A stretch of 63,653 nucleotides of DNA from Actinomadura sp. HBU206391 (GCF_014323665.1 NZ_JABVEB010000019.1:1-63653); one strand, 5' to 3'; counted from the stretch's first letter, positions 47,777 to 57,123 are shown. Translations and numbers: made by a program. Notes: generated from the sequence alone by a model not told the origin.

Positions 47777-50700
47777 ATGGTGCGTCGGCGAAGGTTGGCG
47801 TTGTGGGTGTTCCTCACGGTGGCGGCCGGTGCCCTGGCGGCCGCGGGCGAGTGGATTCCCGAAGGCTGGCCGGTCTGGGCGCGGCGGCCCGTGGCGGTGC
47901 TGGTCGCGATGGCGGCGGGCGCTGCCGGGTCGTTCGTGAGCGAGGCGCTGGCGGCCTCCCGGGAGGGCGGGCGAAGGCGAATACTGGCGGGCGGTCCGGG
48001 CTTTTGGGGGGAGTCCCCGAGGCTGCCCCCGCAGTTCGTGGACCGTCCGGCCGAGGTCGTGGCGGCTTCTACCGCTCTGCGAGGCGGCACGCGCGCCGTG
48101 GCGCTGGTGGGATTGGGTGGGTCGGGGAAGTCCACACTGGCGGCGGCCGCGGCGCGCCCGCCGCAGTTGAGGGGTCGTTTCCGGGGCCGGTTCCGGCACA
48201 CGACATGGCTGCCGGTGGGGCCGTCGGTGGAACCGCTGTCGGTGCTGACCCAACTGGGGCATCGGCTCGGCGACGCCGGAGCCACGTATTCGAGTGTGGG
48301 CGAGGCACGGGACGCGGTGACGGCGCTGCTCGACGGCCGTCGTCTGCTGATCGTGCTGGACAACGTCTGGACCGAGGATTCGCTCCGTGCCTTCGTGGGC
48401 CTCGGCCGGACGTCGGTGCTGTTCACGACCCGCAGCGAGGACCTGGCCCGGGCGTTGAACGCCGAGCGGATCCCGGTGGAGGAACTCACGCGGGAGCAGG
48501 CGCTGGCGCTCCTGGCCCGCTGGACTCACGACAGACCCGTCCCTGAGGCGGAGGCGCGGGCTTTGTGCGCGCGTTTGGGAGATCTCGCGCTCGGGGTGGC
48601 GATGGCCGGAGCGATGATCGCACGGGGCCGTTCAGCGGAAGAGGTGACCGCTCTCATCGACCGGGACCTCAGCCGGATCTCCGGACGGTTCGATCCGCTC
48701 TACAGCTACAGGACGCTCAGGGCGGCGATCGACGCCGGAATCGACGACCTGCCCGATCAGTTCGCGGGCATGGGAACGGGCGGGCCGCGAGACCGCTATC
48801 TGGAGCTGGCGGTGTTCACCGGACGCGGCCCGTTCCCCCGCTCGGCCGCCGAGGCCCTGTGGGCAGCGACCCTGCCTGACCTGTACGCGGTATCCGAGGT
48901 CCTGGAGGAGTTCCGCAGCCGGTCCCTGCTCACCGAGTACGACGGCTGGTACATCGCCCACGACCTGCAATACGACGCGATGAACCAGCATCCCGACGCC
49001 CCTGACCTCACCCACTCCCACCGGTGCCTCATCGACGGCTGGAGCGCTAGCCATGACACGGGGTGGTCCATGGCTGCCCGCGAAGACGCCTATCTGTCGG
49101 CCAATCTCGCCTGGCATCTCCACCAGGCGGGTTCCACGGACGCTCTGGCAGAACTCCTCACCGATCAGCATTGGATGCTCCACCGCATCCGTTCAGCCGG
49201 TCTCGCCGCCCTGCTCACCGACTACACCCACGCCCCCACGCCCCTCACCCAAACGATCCGCCGTGCCCTGGCCATCTCCACGGCCGCCGTGTCCCTCGAC
49301 CCCGACCTCCTCACCGGCCAGCTCATGGGACGGCTCCTCAGCCACCCCGATCCCGCCATCAGCGCCTGGGCCGCCGCCCTCACCCCACCTCACGCCACCA
49401 CGTGGATCGTCCCCCTCGCCCCCGACATCCTCACGTCCACCACCACCTCGCTCCAACGCACCCTGACCGGTGACCTCGGCGAAGTGAACGCGGTGGCCTA
49501 CAGCCCCGACGGCACTCAACTGGCCACGGGCGACAACGATGGGGTGGTGAGGATATGGGACCTGGCCACCGGTCGGCACACCACCCTCACAGGCCACACC
49601 GCTGAGGTGCGGGCGGTGGCGTACAGCCCCGACGGCACCCATCTCGCTACGGGCAGCAATGACCGGACGGTGCGGGTGTGGAACCTGGTCACCGGCCGAG
49701 GTACCGTCCTCACCGGTCACGCCGACGGAGTGTGGGCGCTGGCCTACAGCCCCGACGGCACCCATCTCGCCACGGGCAGCAAGGACAGGACAGCGCGGAT
49801 ATGGAACCTGGTCACGGGTCGGCACACCACCCTCACAGGCCACACCGATGTGGTTCGGGCGGTCGCTTACAGCCCTGACGGCGGTCTCCTCGCCACGGGC
49901 AGCCACGACGCGACGGTGCGAGTGTGGGACACGGCCACTGGCGAGCAGACCACCCTCGGCCCCCTGGGCGGCTGGATGTGGGCGTTGGCTTTCAGCCCCG
50001 ACGGAGCCCATCTCGCGATCTGCAACAACGACGGCATGTCCGTATTGGGGTGGACTCTCGACAGCGGAGAAGTGTCGGAGCTCACTGCCGCGCACCCCAG
50101 AGCACCTTGGGTGTTGGCCTACAGCCCCGATGGGACCCACCTTGCCACGGCCTGTGACGATCGGCCCGTGCGGGTCTGGGACCTGGCCGCCCGCCAGCAC
50201 ATCACCCTCACCGGCCACGTCGGTGCGGTGTGGGCGGTGGCGTACAGCCCCGACGGCACTCATCTCGCGACCGCCAGCCACGATCGGACCGTGCGTGTGT
50301 GGGAGCCCGCGATGGCCGGCCAGGACGATCCCGCTGAGCTCGAGGAGTCATCCGCGTCCGCGCTGAGCCCCGACGGAACCCACCTCGCCATGGTCGGCTA
50401 CGACGGCACGATGCGGGTGCGGGACCTGGCGACCGGTCAGCTAGCCGCCCTTACCGGCCACACCAAGAGGGGGAGAGCAGCGGCATACAGCCCCGACGGA
50501 ACTCACATCGCCACTTCCAGTGACGACCGAACGGTCCGGGTGTGGGATCTAGCGACCGGCGAGTACAGCACCCTCATCAGCGGCGGCAACTCCCTCAGGT
50601 ACATCCTCACCACAGACACCAGCAGAGCTACTGATGGTGAGAGTGTTGTCACCACTGGCAACGATTGGGTTTGGGTAATGGCCTACAGCCCGGATGGCGC

Positions 50701-51247
50701 CCACCTCGCTACTGGCGGTGTCCAGGATGAGGTGCGGGTGTGGGATCTGGCAGCCATCCAGTACGTCTCCCTCACCGGTCACGCCGACGGAGTGTGGGCG
50801 ATGGCCTACAGCCCTAACGGCACTCACCTAGCCACCGGCAGCGAGGACCGGATGGTGAGGATGTGGGACTTGGCCACCGGCCAGCACTCCGTCCTCACCG
50901 GCCACACCGGTCCAGTGAGGGCGGTGGCCTTCAGCCCGGACGGCACTCACCTGGCGACGGGCAGCCAGGACCAAACGGTGCGGATATGGGACCTGACCAC
51001 TGGTCAGCACACCACTCTCATCGGCCACACCGACATGGTGTGGGCGATGGCCTACAGCCCCGACGGCACCCACCTCGTCACAGCCGGTCGCGACCGGGCG
51101 GTGCGGGTGTGGGAGGTCGCGACGTCAGCGACGGTCGCACTGTGGCACAACGACGAGGCCATACGGAAGGTCGTCATGCCCTCCAACGACGAGATCCGAA
51201 TCCTCACGGACAGGACAGCCTCTCGGCTGGAGATTCGCCGGAACTGA
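47777..51247 (+). CDS. membrane-anchored STAND (NB-ARC) NTPase with WD40 repeats
   Basis: 1156 residues if started at ATG 47777; an earlier GTG at 47591 would add 62 without obvious similarity. Two hydrophobic helices (ALWVFLTVAAGALAAAG and VAVLVAMAAGAAGSF) precede an NB-ARC module: Walker A VGLGGSGKST (about 111), Walker B LLIVLDNVW (about 189), sensor VLFTTRS, winged-helix region PLYSYRTLRAAI. From about 564 follow 13 clear WD40 repeats of the type AVAYSPDGTHLATGS...VRVWDLATG, plus a weaker last one, enough for two seven-bladed propellers. STAND proteins are switch-like sensors; prokaryotic members include anti-phage receptors. No separate effector domain is evident. The repeats are uniform at DNA level, suggesting recent shuffling. 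Confidence 0.87.
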   Translation: MVRRRRLALWVFLTVAAGALAAAGEWIPEGWPVWARRPVAVLVAMAAGAAGSFVSEALAASREGGRRRILAGGPGFWGESPRLPPQFVDRPAEVVAASTALRGGTRAVALVGLGGSGKSTLAAAAARPPQLRGRFRGRFRHTTWLPVGPSVEPLSVLTQLGHRLGDAGATYSSVGEARDAVTALLDGRRLLIVLDNVWTEDSLRAFVGLGRTSVLFTTRSEDLARALNAERIPVEELTREQALALLARWTHDRPVPEAEARALCARLGDLALGVAMAGAMIARGRSAEEVTALIDRDLSRISGRFDPLYSYRTLRAAIDAGIDDLPDQFAGMGTGGPRDRYLELAVFTGRGPFPRSAAEALWAATLPDLYAVSEVLEEFRSRSLLTEYDGWYIAHDLQYDAMNQHPDAPDLTHSHRCLIDGWSASHDTGWSMAAREDAYLSANLAWHLHQAGSTDALAELLTDQHWMLHRIRSAGLAALLTDYTHAPTPLTQTIRRALAISTAAVSLDPDLLTGQLMGRLLSHPDPAISAWAAALTPPHATTWIVPLAPDILTSTTTSLQRTLTGDLGEVNAVAYSPDGTQLATGDNDGVVRIWDLATGRHTTLTGHTAEVRAVAYSPDGTHLATGSNDRTVRVWNLVTGRGTVLTGHADGVWALAYSPDGTHLATGSKDRTARIWNLVTGRHTTLTGHTDVVRAVAYSPDGGLLATGSHDATVRVWDTATGEQTTLGPLGGWMWALAFSPDGAHLAICNNDGMSVLGWTLDSGEVSELTAAHPRAPWVLAYSPDGTHLATACDDRPVRVWDLAARQHITLTGHVGAVWAVAYSPDGTHLATASHDRTVRVWEPAMAGQDDPAELEESSASALSPDGTHLAMVGYDGTMRVRDLATGQLAALTGHTKRGRAAAYSPDGTHIATSSDDRTVRVWDLATGEYSTLISGGNSLRYILTTDTSRATDGESVVTTGNDWVWVMAYSPDGAHLATGGVQDEVRVWDLAAIQYVSLTGHADGVWAMAYSPNGTHLATGSEDRMVRMWDLATGQHSVLTGHTGPVRAVAFSPDGTHLATGSQDQTVRIWDLTTGQHTTLIGHTDMVWAMAYSPDGTHLVTAGRDRAVRVWEVATSATVALWHNDEAIRKVVMPSNDEIRILTDRTASRLEIRRN

Positions 51248-51343
51248 GGACGGCGAACGGCCATAAGGGTGCGGGGCGGCCAGGGGAACGCCAGTGGTCG
51301 ATGATCACGCCGGCCTCAGTCCAGCACGTGAGCGCTCGATCAC

Positions 51344-51748
51344 TCAGCCACCGGGGTTGATCGGCCGGATTGTGCGCGCCTGAGCACGGGCCAGGTCCTT
51401 GCGAAGGGCCTCGTTCTCGATCGTCAGGACATGGATCGCGCGGGCGAAGACCTCTGATGTGATGCGGTATTGATCACGCTCCGCTTTGAGACCAGCTACT
51501 TGGCCTGGAGGTCGCTGACCTGTTCGCGCAGCTTGAGTTCGCTTTCCGGTGTTCGGTTTCGCGCGCGGACTTCGGCGTAGAAGAGATCTTTGAGATCGGT
51601 GTGCTTATGCGTGAGCTTGTTGCGTTTCAGTCCGGCTTCGGTCGCCAGAGAGAGGACGTCGAGGTTGCCGGAGCTGCGCAGCGGCCGTCCCGGCGAGAAG
51701 GCGGTGCATGGCTGCAGTGATCTGGTCGCGTTCTTCGTCGTCAGTCAC
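51344..51748 (-). pseudogene. recombinase-partner gene, frameshifted
   Basis: From GTG 51748, overlapping the integrase stop: VTDDEERDQITAAMHRLLAG, then after shifts LATEAGLKRNKLTHKHTDLK, LREQVSDLQAK, ITSEVFARAIHVLTIENEAL and a TGA at 51344. This matches the small helical protein commonly encoded just after actinomycete large tyrosine recombinases. At least two frameshifts make it nonfunctional. Confidence 0.65.
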
Positions 51749-52880
51749 CGCCGATCGACCTCGTTTCCGGTGTCAGACCTGGCGATGCGGGTCTTTTGGT
51801 GTCTATCTGCGATCCCCTGCAGATGGCGGCGGCAGGCAGATAGCCGCCCGCGGAGCGGGATGGGTGTCAACGAGCTGGCGATCTCTTCCGTGAGCTGGGT
51901 GATCTCGGCCTGGAGCGACTGGATGTGGGAATCGGTGCGAGCGATGTTGCCGCATGCCGGATCACATCGGTCGATCGCGGGGGGACGGTCGCGGCTGCCT
52001 CCCGGGCTAGTGCGGTCGGGATGGCACAACGCCTTGGCCGGGTCGTTGTTGCAGGTCAGAAACGCTTCCGGGTTGTCGTAGATGTTGAATCGGGGCTCGG
52101 CGAGCAGAGCGTTGGCCTGCTTCGGGGTCAAGAACATTCCCTCGAAACGCGCGGCTGCGTCGCTGGCGGCCTCCAGCATGCGGCGCGCAGCGGGACCGGA
52201 CACGCCTTCCCCTGTTCGAGCCTCTCGGCGAGGTCGGTGAGGTAGTCGGCCATGGCCCGGGCGGTCTCCACGTCGAGCACGCGCCGTAGGCCATGACGGG
52301 CGCGGCTGCTGTAACCGTCAGTCACCGTCGAAGCCCAGGGCCGCAGGTGGCCGTACTGGACCGCCAGCGCTAGGCGGCCGCCGGGCAGACGTGCGATGTG
52401 CCAGGCCAGAGTGCGGCGGAAGCGCCTCATGATGACGGGCCCATCCGGATCGGCAGGGATCATCTCGCCGGCCATGTCGTTGCGCTGGGCGAAGTCGTTG
52501 ACCCAGAGGATGAACTGCGCGATGCGCTGGTTGGCGGTCTTGGCCGTAATGACGGCTCCGGTGCGCCGCCGTCGCCCATGCCCGTGGGCACCTCGACCGG
52601 TAGCGGTTTCGGAGGCCTTGGCCGACGACGTTCGGTGCCGGCCGTTGGCGGCGGAACTGAGCCAGTAGGGACGGACCGGGAAGAGGAACTCGATCGTCGT
52701 GAGCTGTTCGAGGATGGCGACCGCGGTATGCACGACCGGTAGCACCGTCCACGAGCGTTTGATCGGTTCGGGGGCAGCGCCCTCGCTCTCGGCGCGCGTC
52801 CCTTTGAACTCCTCGCCGTGCAGCCGGTAGCGCTTGGCGCCGCCCGCGGTCGCGGTCTCGGGAACTGGGCAGCAGCCGAT
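51745..52880 (-). pseudogene. large tyrosine-type recombinase, frameshifted, N-terminus missing
   Basis: The recognisable middle and C-terminal parts (FRRTLAWHIARLPGGRLALA, VQYGHLRPWASTVTDGYSSR, LDVETARAMADYLTDLAERL; then in another frame LTPKQANALLAEPRFNIYDN and ACGNIARTDSHIQSLQAEI) match actinomycete integrases of this kind, including the GHL-type motif. A frameshift near 52200 splits it. Similarity on the N-terminal side ends near 52870, next to the 51-bp repeat at 52923. Confidence 0.7.
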
Positions 52881-52922
52881 GCTCACCGTTTCCGATGCCG
52901 GGTTGTGCCGCGTCGTGCCAGA

Positions 52923-52973
52923 CCGTTCCATGACATACGAGCAACCACCGAGCAACCACCGACGTCAGCCGGC
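52923..52973. repeat. 51-bp direct repeat, copy 1
   Basis: Matches 56995-57045 in the same orientation with 5 mismatches. Contains the tandem GAGCAACCACCGAGCAACCA. The same 22-base core occurs inverted at 10629-10650. It lies at the N-terminal break of the recombinase pseudogene. Confidence 0.85.
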
Positions 52974-53080
52974 ATCGGGGCCATGCGTTCGGCATCGAGC
53001 TGAAGCCGTCATGATCAATCTCGCCAACCACGTTGACGACGGTCGACTACCCAGCCCGCCGGCCAGTGGGGCCCGACAGA

Positions 53081-53490
53081 TCAGAGCTCGACCACCACCG
53101 GACGGGCGTCGGGGCGGCCATAGGCCACGACACGCCGCAGCCCATCACGAAGCTGATCGATAGCATCGTCATCCACATCGAGGAACGCCTCGATCTCCTG
53201 GTCGTCCAGTCCCAACACGTCCAGACTGTCGGCAGCGACCTTGATGTGAAGCACCTTGTCGCGGAGCATGACCTCCTGGACGACACCGTAGGCGGTTCCC
53301 TGGTCTGCTGTGACCAGGCAATGGGTGTCGCCGAAGCGCGATGTCCTGCTCGTCGGGCTCGTGGAGACCACACATGAACAGCAGGACCATGCCGCTGCCG
53401 TCCTCGCCCTCGGCGACGCCCGCCGTCAGGCATTCGAGTTCGGGTTCTTCATCTGCGCCCGCCGCCTGGGCAGTGAACCTGGTCGTCATA
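53081..53490 (-). pseudogene. Imm10-like immunity protein gene, frameshifted
   Basis: ATG at 53490: TTRFTAQAAGADEEPELECL, VLLFMCGLHEPDEQDIAL; then a one-base shift near 53340 and the other frame continues GDTHCLVTADQGTAYGVVQE, VLHIKVAADSLDVLGLDDQE and DARPVVVEL. The layout and length (about 136 residues) recall the Imm10 family of polymorphic-toxin immunity proteins. No toxin gene is adjacent. Confidence 0.55.
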
Positions 53491-53655
53491 ACGAGGAGCG
53501 TAACGACCAAGGCCGGCTATCCGGTGCGGCCCGGGAAACTATGCAGCCATCTGCGTGGTTCCCGTTGCCGACTCCAGTCCGTGTCTAGGCTGTGGCGGCT
53601 CCGCGGCCGTGAACACCTCAGAAATCGGTCATGGTCATGCGGATACCACTCGGGC

Positions 53656-53908
53656 CTGCAATGGAGACGGCCCTTGGGAGGCCGTGGACACCCCGATTCT
53701 GGCTGGCGGGACGCACGTCATTCGGGTCCTGCACTGGGGACGGCCTTGGGAGGCCGTGGACACCTGTACGGCGATATCGGCCCGAAGAGCGGCGCCGATC
53801 TGCAATGGGGACGGCCCCTGCGAGGCCGTGCACACGTGCGCCCGGATCGCCCCGGTGTCCTCGTCCCGATTCCTGCAATGGGGACGGCCTTGGTAGGCCA
53901 TGGACAAC
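53656..53908. CRISPR. four-repeat CRISPR-like remnant, no cas genes nearby
   Basis: Repeats at 53656-53691, 53729-53763, 53800-53835 and 53873-53908, each 35-36 bases, opening CTGCAATGGGGACGGCC (one or two changes) and closing GGCCGTGGACAC. Spacers at 53692-53728, 53764-53799 and 53836-53872 are 37, 36 and 37 bases and unrelated to each other. Each repeat holds a stem ACGGCC/GGCCGT. Every repeat is slightly different and the last is the most altered, so the array is decaying. Transcription direction is not clear. No Cas-like protein is encoded in the window. Confidence 0.85.
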
Positions 53909-53988
53909 GTCAACGAGCAGGTGCTGCGGGAGCTTCATCGAAAGTACGTGCTGCTCGCCGACGGCGAGCACGACGCTTTCTCCATGAC

Positions 53989-55077
53989 TCAGTCCCCGTG
54001 CGGCAGCTTCCACAGGTGGAGGGTGGTCTGGTTCTTGGAGACCGTGTACCAGGCGCCCTGCCCTGCCGATCGGGGAGATCCTGAGACATGGAAGGGGTAG
54101 GCGATGCGGCCGCGCAGGGCCATCGTGCGTGGGTCGACACACCAGTGGCGGGGGACCTCCGCGTGGTACTCGGTGCCGACCACGGCGGTGTCGTCGTACG
54201 GGAACGCCGCCTCGTAGTCCCAACAAACGCGGTCGTCGTCCTCGCTTGAGGGAGGGGGCACGGCTTCCGCGGCGTTCAGACGCCGCAGTTCCATGCCGTC
54301 CTCCGCCCGGTGCAGGTAGAGGGCCCACTGCCCCGGATCCGTGGTCAGGAAGTGCTCCCCGGACGGGCTCACGGCGAGGAGGACCTCCTCGACGAACCGC
54401 TGGACAGTGAGCTTCGCGCCATCCCAGTGTCCCCACAGCACGGGCGAGTCCTCCTCGCCCTCGAGGACGGTCAGCCCCATGTACGCCGGGTCCGGATGGG
54501 GAAAGTGGACGGAGCCCGATCCCACGGTCATCGTCTCGGCCCGGGCCAGCACCGTGCCGTCGGCGGGGTCGAGGATCAGCCATTCCTCCTTGACGTCGCC
54601 CCCCGCGTAGTTGCGGATGTGGGCCCAGAGGAGCTTGCCGTCCGAGGAGAAGGCTGCCGAGCCGCTGTCTGCGTGGCCGTGGTAGTAGTCGTCGGCGTAC
54701 TCGGAGAACGAGGCATGGGCTTCGGTGCACACGGCGGCGGACCAGCAACCGTGCCGGGTCTCCCACCGTGCGGCGCCGGTCGAATCCACGGCTCGCAACG
54801 CGTGCACGCCGGCGAAGACGGCGACATCACCGGTGGGAGAGACCGCCACCGAGCCGTACCGGCGAGGCCAGGGCGCGGGGAAGCGGACCTCCGTTCCCTC
54901 CCCGTCCAGGTCGCGGACGGCCAGCTCGGTGTCCCCGCGCTGCACCAGCAGCCTGCGCCCGGGCCAGTGCAGCACCTGTGGAGCGTCCGCCGACGCGGGG
55001 TCGAGCGGAGCGGCGGTGGTGGCCACGAGACAGGCGGCGAACTCTGCGGAACTCCCGTGGATAGCATCGTTTGGCAT
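53989..55077 (-). CDS. beta-propeller-like protein of unknown function
   Basis: 362 residues from ATG 55077. WD40/PQQ-like segments recur: VAVSPTGDVAVFAGVHAL, AAFSSDGKLLWAHIRNY, LAVSPSGEHFLTTDPG and YTVSKNQTTLHLWKL. There is no signal peptide or membrane span. The best-ordered part is the centre (EYADDYYHGHADSGSAAFSS, LWAHIRNYAGGDVKEEWLIL). No enzyme motif; likely an interaction or sensing protein. It lies between the CRISPR remnant and IS3 copy 2. Confidence 0.6.
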   Translation of the reverse strand: MPNDAIHGSSAEFAACLVATTAAPLDPASADAPQVLHWPGRRLLVQRGDTELAVRDLDGEGTEVRFPAPWPRRYGSVAVSPTGDVAVFAGVHALRAVDSTGAARWETRHGCWSAAVCTEAHASFSEYADDYYHGHADSGSAAFSSDGKLLWAHIRNYAGGDVKEEWLILDPADGTVLARAETMTVGSGSVHFPHPDPAYMGLTVLEGEEDSPVLWGHWDGAKLTVQRFVEEVLLAVSPSGEHFLTTDPGQWALYLHRAEDGMELRRLNAAEAVPPPSSEDDDRVCWDYEAAFPYDDTAVVGTEYHAEVPRHWCVDPRTMALRGRIAYPFHVSGSPRSAGQGAWYTVSKNQTTLHLWKLPHGD

Positions 55078-55286
55078 AGCGGTGAAATACTTTCAAACGT
55101 GTCGGATGGTGCAGGGTACCCGAAGTCGCCCGCGACCAGCCTTGATCCCCTCGCTGCATTGGTTGGGGACAGCTGTAAGACGCGCAAGGCGGCTTGGTGC
55201 TCCTCTCTGTGCCAAGCTCAAGTGGGACACAAGGGGATGAAGTTCCCAGACTGATATGAGCAGGGCGATAACGGGTACCGGGCAGA

Positions 55287-55712
55287 GTGACGATGACCGG
55301 GCATGATCTCCACGACGCTGGTGAGGGGCCGCGGGCCGACCGGCCCAAGCGGCGGACGTTCACGGCCGCCTACAAGCTCAGGATGATCGAGGAGTACGAC
55401 GCTGCCGAGCACGGCGAGAAAGGTGCGCTGCTGCGCCGGGAGGGGCTGTATGAATCCAGCATCCAGAAGTGGCGCCGACAGCGCGACAACGGCCAGTTGA
55501 CCGCCTCGGGCACGGCCGTTCCTCCAAGGAAGGAGAAGTCGGCCGAGCGGGCTGAACTGGAGCGGCTGCGTAAGGAGAACGCGAAGATGCTCCGTGAGAA
55601 AGAGCGGATGGCGCGCAAGCTGCAGCAGACCGAGGCAGCCCTGGAGATCGTGGGAAAATGGCACGCGCTCTTGGAGATGATGTCCGGGAGCGCGGACTCG
55701 GAGAACTCGTGA
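55287..55712 (+). CDS. IS3 transposase OrfA (copy 2)
   Basis: 141 residues from GTG 55287 or ATG 55293. Helix-turn-helix RPKRRTFTAAYKLRMIEEYD with SSIQKWRRQRDNG, then a leucine-zipper-like helix (RAELERLRKENAKMLREKER). Its TGA overlaps the OrfB start as GTGA. Confidence 0.9.
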   Translation: MTMTGHDLHDAGEGPRADRPKRRTFTAAYKLRMIEEYDAAEHGEKGALLRREGLYESSIQKWRRQRDNGQLTASGTAVPPRKEKSAERAELERLRKENAKMLREKERMARKLQQTEAALEIVGKWHALLEMMSGSADSENS

Positions 55713-56737
55713 CCGGGCTTCGCGAGGAAGCCCGTGAAAGTCTTGAGGCATATGTCGGTATCCAGGCGTCCTGCCGGATCACCGGGATCAGCAGGTCCAC
55801 CCTGTATCGGCGGCGGACACCGAAGCCGGAAAAGCCGGATCCGCTTGTGCGGCCGGCTCCGCGGAATGCGCTGACCGAGGCCGAACGCGACCAGCTGATC
55901 GCGACCCTCAATAGCGAGGAGTTCCGTGACAAGGCCGTGCGGCAGGTATGGGCGGCGCTGTTGGACCGTGGTGTCTACCTGGCCTCGCCGTCCACGATGT
56001 ACAGGGAGTTGCGGGCTCGCGAGCAGGTGCGGGAGCGCCGTGCTCAGGCGCGGCACGAGGCCAAGAAAAAGCCCCAGCTTGAGGCCCGCACGCCGAATGA
56101 GGTGTGGAGTTGGGATATCACGAAACTGCCTGGTCCGGTCCGTGGCCGGTTCTTCGACCTGTACGTGATGATCGACATCTATTCACGGTACGTGGTGCAC
56201 TGGGAGATCCATCTCAGTGAATCCGGCGAGCTCGCAGAGAGGTTCATCGAGAACGCCATCCGCGCGAATGGCGGCATCGCGCCCGGCACGCTCCACTCTG
56301 ATCGTGGCACCGCGATGACGTCGATCTCGGTCGCCGAGCTTCTTTCCGAGCTCGGGATCGTCAAATCGCATTCCCGACCGAAGGTCAGCAACGACAACCC
56401 GTACTCGGAGGCGCAGTTCAGAACTTTGAAGTACTGCCCGGTGTTACCCGGCCAGTTCGGTTCGTTCGCCGACGCACGAAGCTTCTGCCGCCGGTTCCTC
56501 GAGTACTACAACCACCGGCATTACCATTCCGGGGTCGGCCTTCACACACCATTCACCGTGCACATCGGAACCGCGCACGCCATCCAGGACAAGCGTGCCG
56601 CGACCATCGAAGCCTTCCGCGCGGCCAACCCTCAGCGATTCACCCGCAAGCCCAGACTGCCCAAGATCCCGACCGTGACATGGATCAACAGGCCCGACGA
56701 AGACTCCGACCAACACACCCAGGAGGTATCAGCTTAG
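55709..56737 (+). CDS. IS3 transposase OrfB (copy 2)
   Basis: 342 residues from GTG 55709. The DDE triad is carried by WSWDITKLPG, HSDRGTAM and NPYSEAQFRT. The HTH_21-like region RITGISRSTLYRRR precedes it. Intact. The longer upstream frame (55658) overlaps OrfA and was rejected. Confidence 0.92.
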   Translation: MTGLREEARESLEAYVGIQASCRITGISRSTLYRRRTPKPEKPDPLVRPAPRNALTEAERDQLIATLNSEEFRDKAVRQVWAALLDRGVYLASPSTMYRELRAREQVRERRAQARHEAKKKPQLEARTPNEVWSWDITKLPGPVRGRFFDLYVMIDIYSRYVVHWEIHLSESGELAERFIENAIRANGGIAPGTLHSDRGTAMTSISVAELLSELGIVKSHSRPKVSNDNPYSEAQFRTLKYCPVLPGQFGSFADARSFCRRFLEYYNHRHYHSGVGLHTPFTVHIGTAHAIQDKRAATIEAFRAANPQRFTRKPRLPKIPTVTWINRPDEDSDQHTQEVSA

Positions 56738-56851
56738 CGATAGATGCCCTCTTGTCCCGTTTGACTTGACGCGTACCGCTTTGCCGAGACCCTGCCACCA
56801 CACCCGGGGCAGACCAGAGTCTCCATCAGACCCGGAGCGATTCAGCCAGAC

Positions 56852-56904
56852 GTGGTGGGCCGCCTGGGACTCAAACCCAGAACCGACGGATTAAAGCCGC
56901 TCCA
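56852..56904 (-). repeat. 3' half of a tRNA (Lys-like), probable attachment-site scar
   Basis: Minus strand shows T-arm CTGGG/TTTGAGT/CCCAG followed by GCGGCCCACC, preceded by CTTTAATCC of an anticodon arm. No 5' half follows upstream, so it is not a full tRNA gene. Integrating elements that recombine in tRNA 3' ends leave such halves. Confidence 0.65.
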
Positions 56905-56994
56905 TGCGCACCGGACCGGCACTCTCGCTGTCGGCCTGTGCGGTACATCCGCGACTCCGCCGTTAAACGCTGCGTCGTGCCGTGGCGTACCGCT

Positions 56995-57045
56995 CCGTTC
57001 CATGGCATACGAGCGACCACCGAGCAACCACGGACATCAGCCAGC
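56995..57045. repeat. 51-bp direct repeat, copy 2
   Basis: 46 of 51 bases match 52923-52973, same orientation. It lies about 90 bases from the tRNA 3' fragment and just beyond the second IS3 element. Confidence 0.85.
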
Positions 57046-57123
57046 GCACGACTACTGCCGGTATCTTGCCAGCGAAGGCTGGCTTTCGGACGGCATGAGC
57101 CACAACGTGCCCTTTCGGATCGT

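Larger units (their letters stand above)
55210..56771 (+). mobile_element. IS3-family insertion sequence, copy 2 (distinct lineage)
   Basis: About 1560 bp. The left end TGCCAAGCTCAAGTGGGACA and the right end read inward CGTCAAGTCAAACGGGACA are imperfect inverted repeats. OrfA and OrfB differ substantially from those of the copy at 39443, so the two arrived independently. Ends are approximate. Confidence 0.8.

Noticed and set aside
49470..51247. DNA-level tandem repeats
   Set aside because: They are the coding sequence of uniform WD40 blades, not an independent repeat array.
55658..56737. OrfB start at 55658
   Set aside because: The extra residues overlap OrfA in another frame; the GTGA overlap at 55709 is the family-typical start.
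56842..57027. Leftward 61-codon frame beginning MLGGRSYAMERSG
   Set aside because: It covers the 51-bp repeat and the tRNA fragment; its similarity to the start of the frame at 52955 comes only from the repeat DNA.
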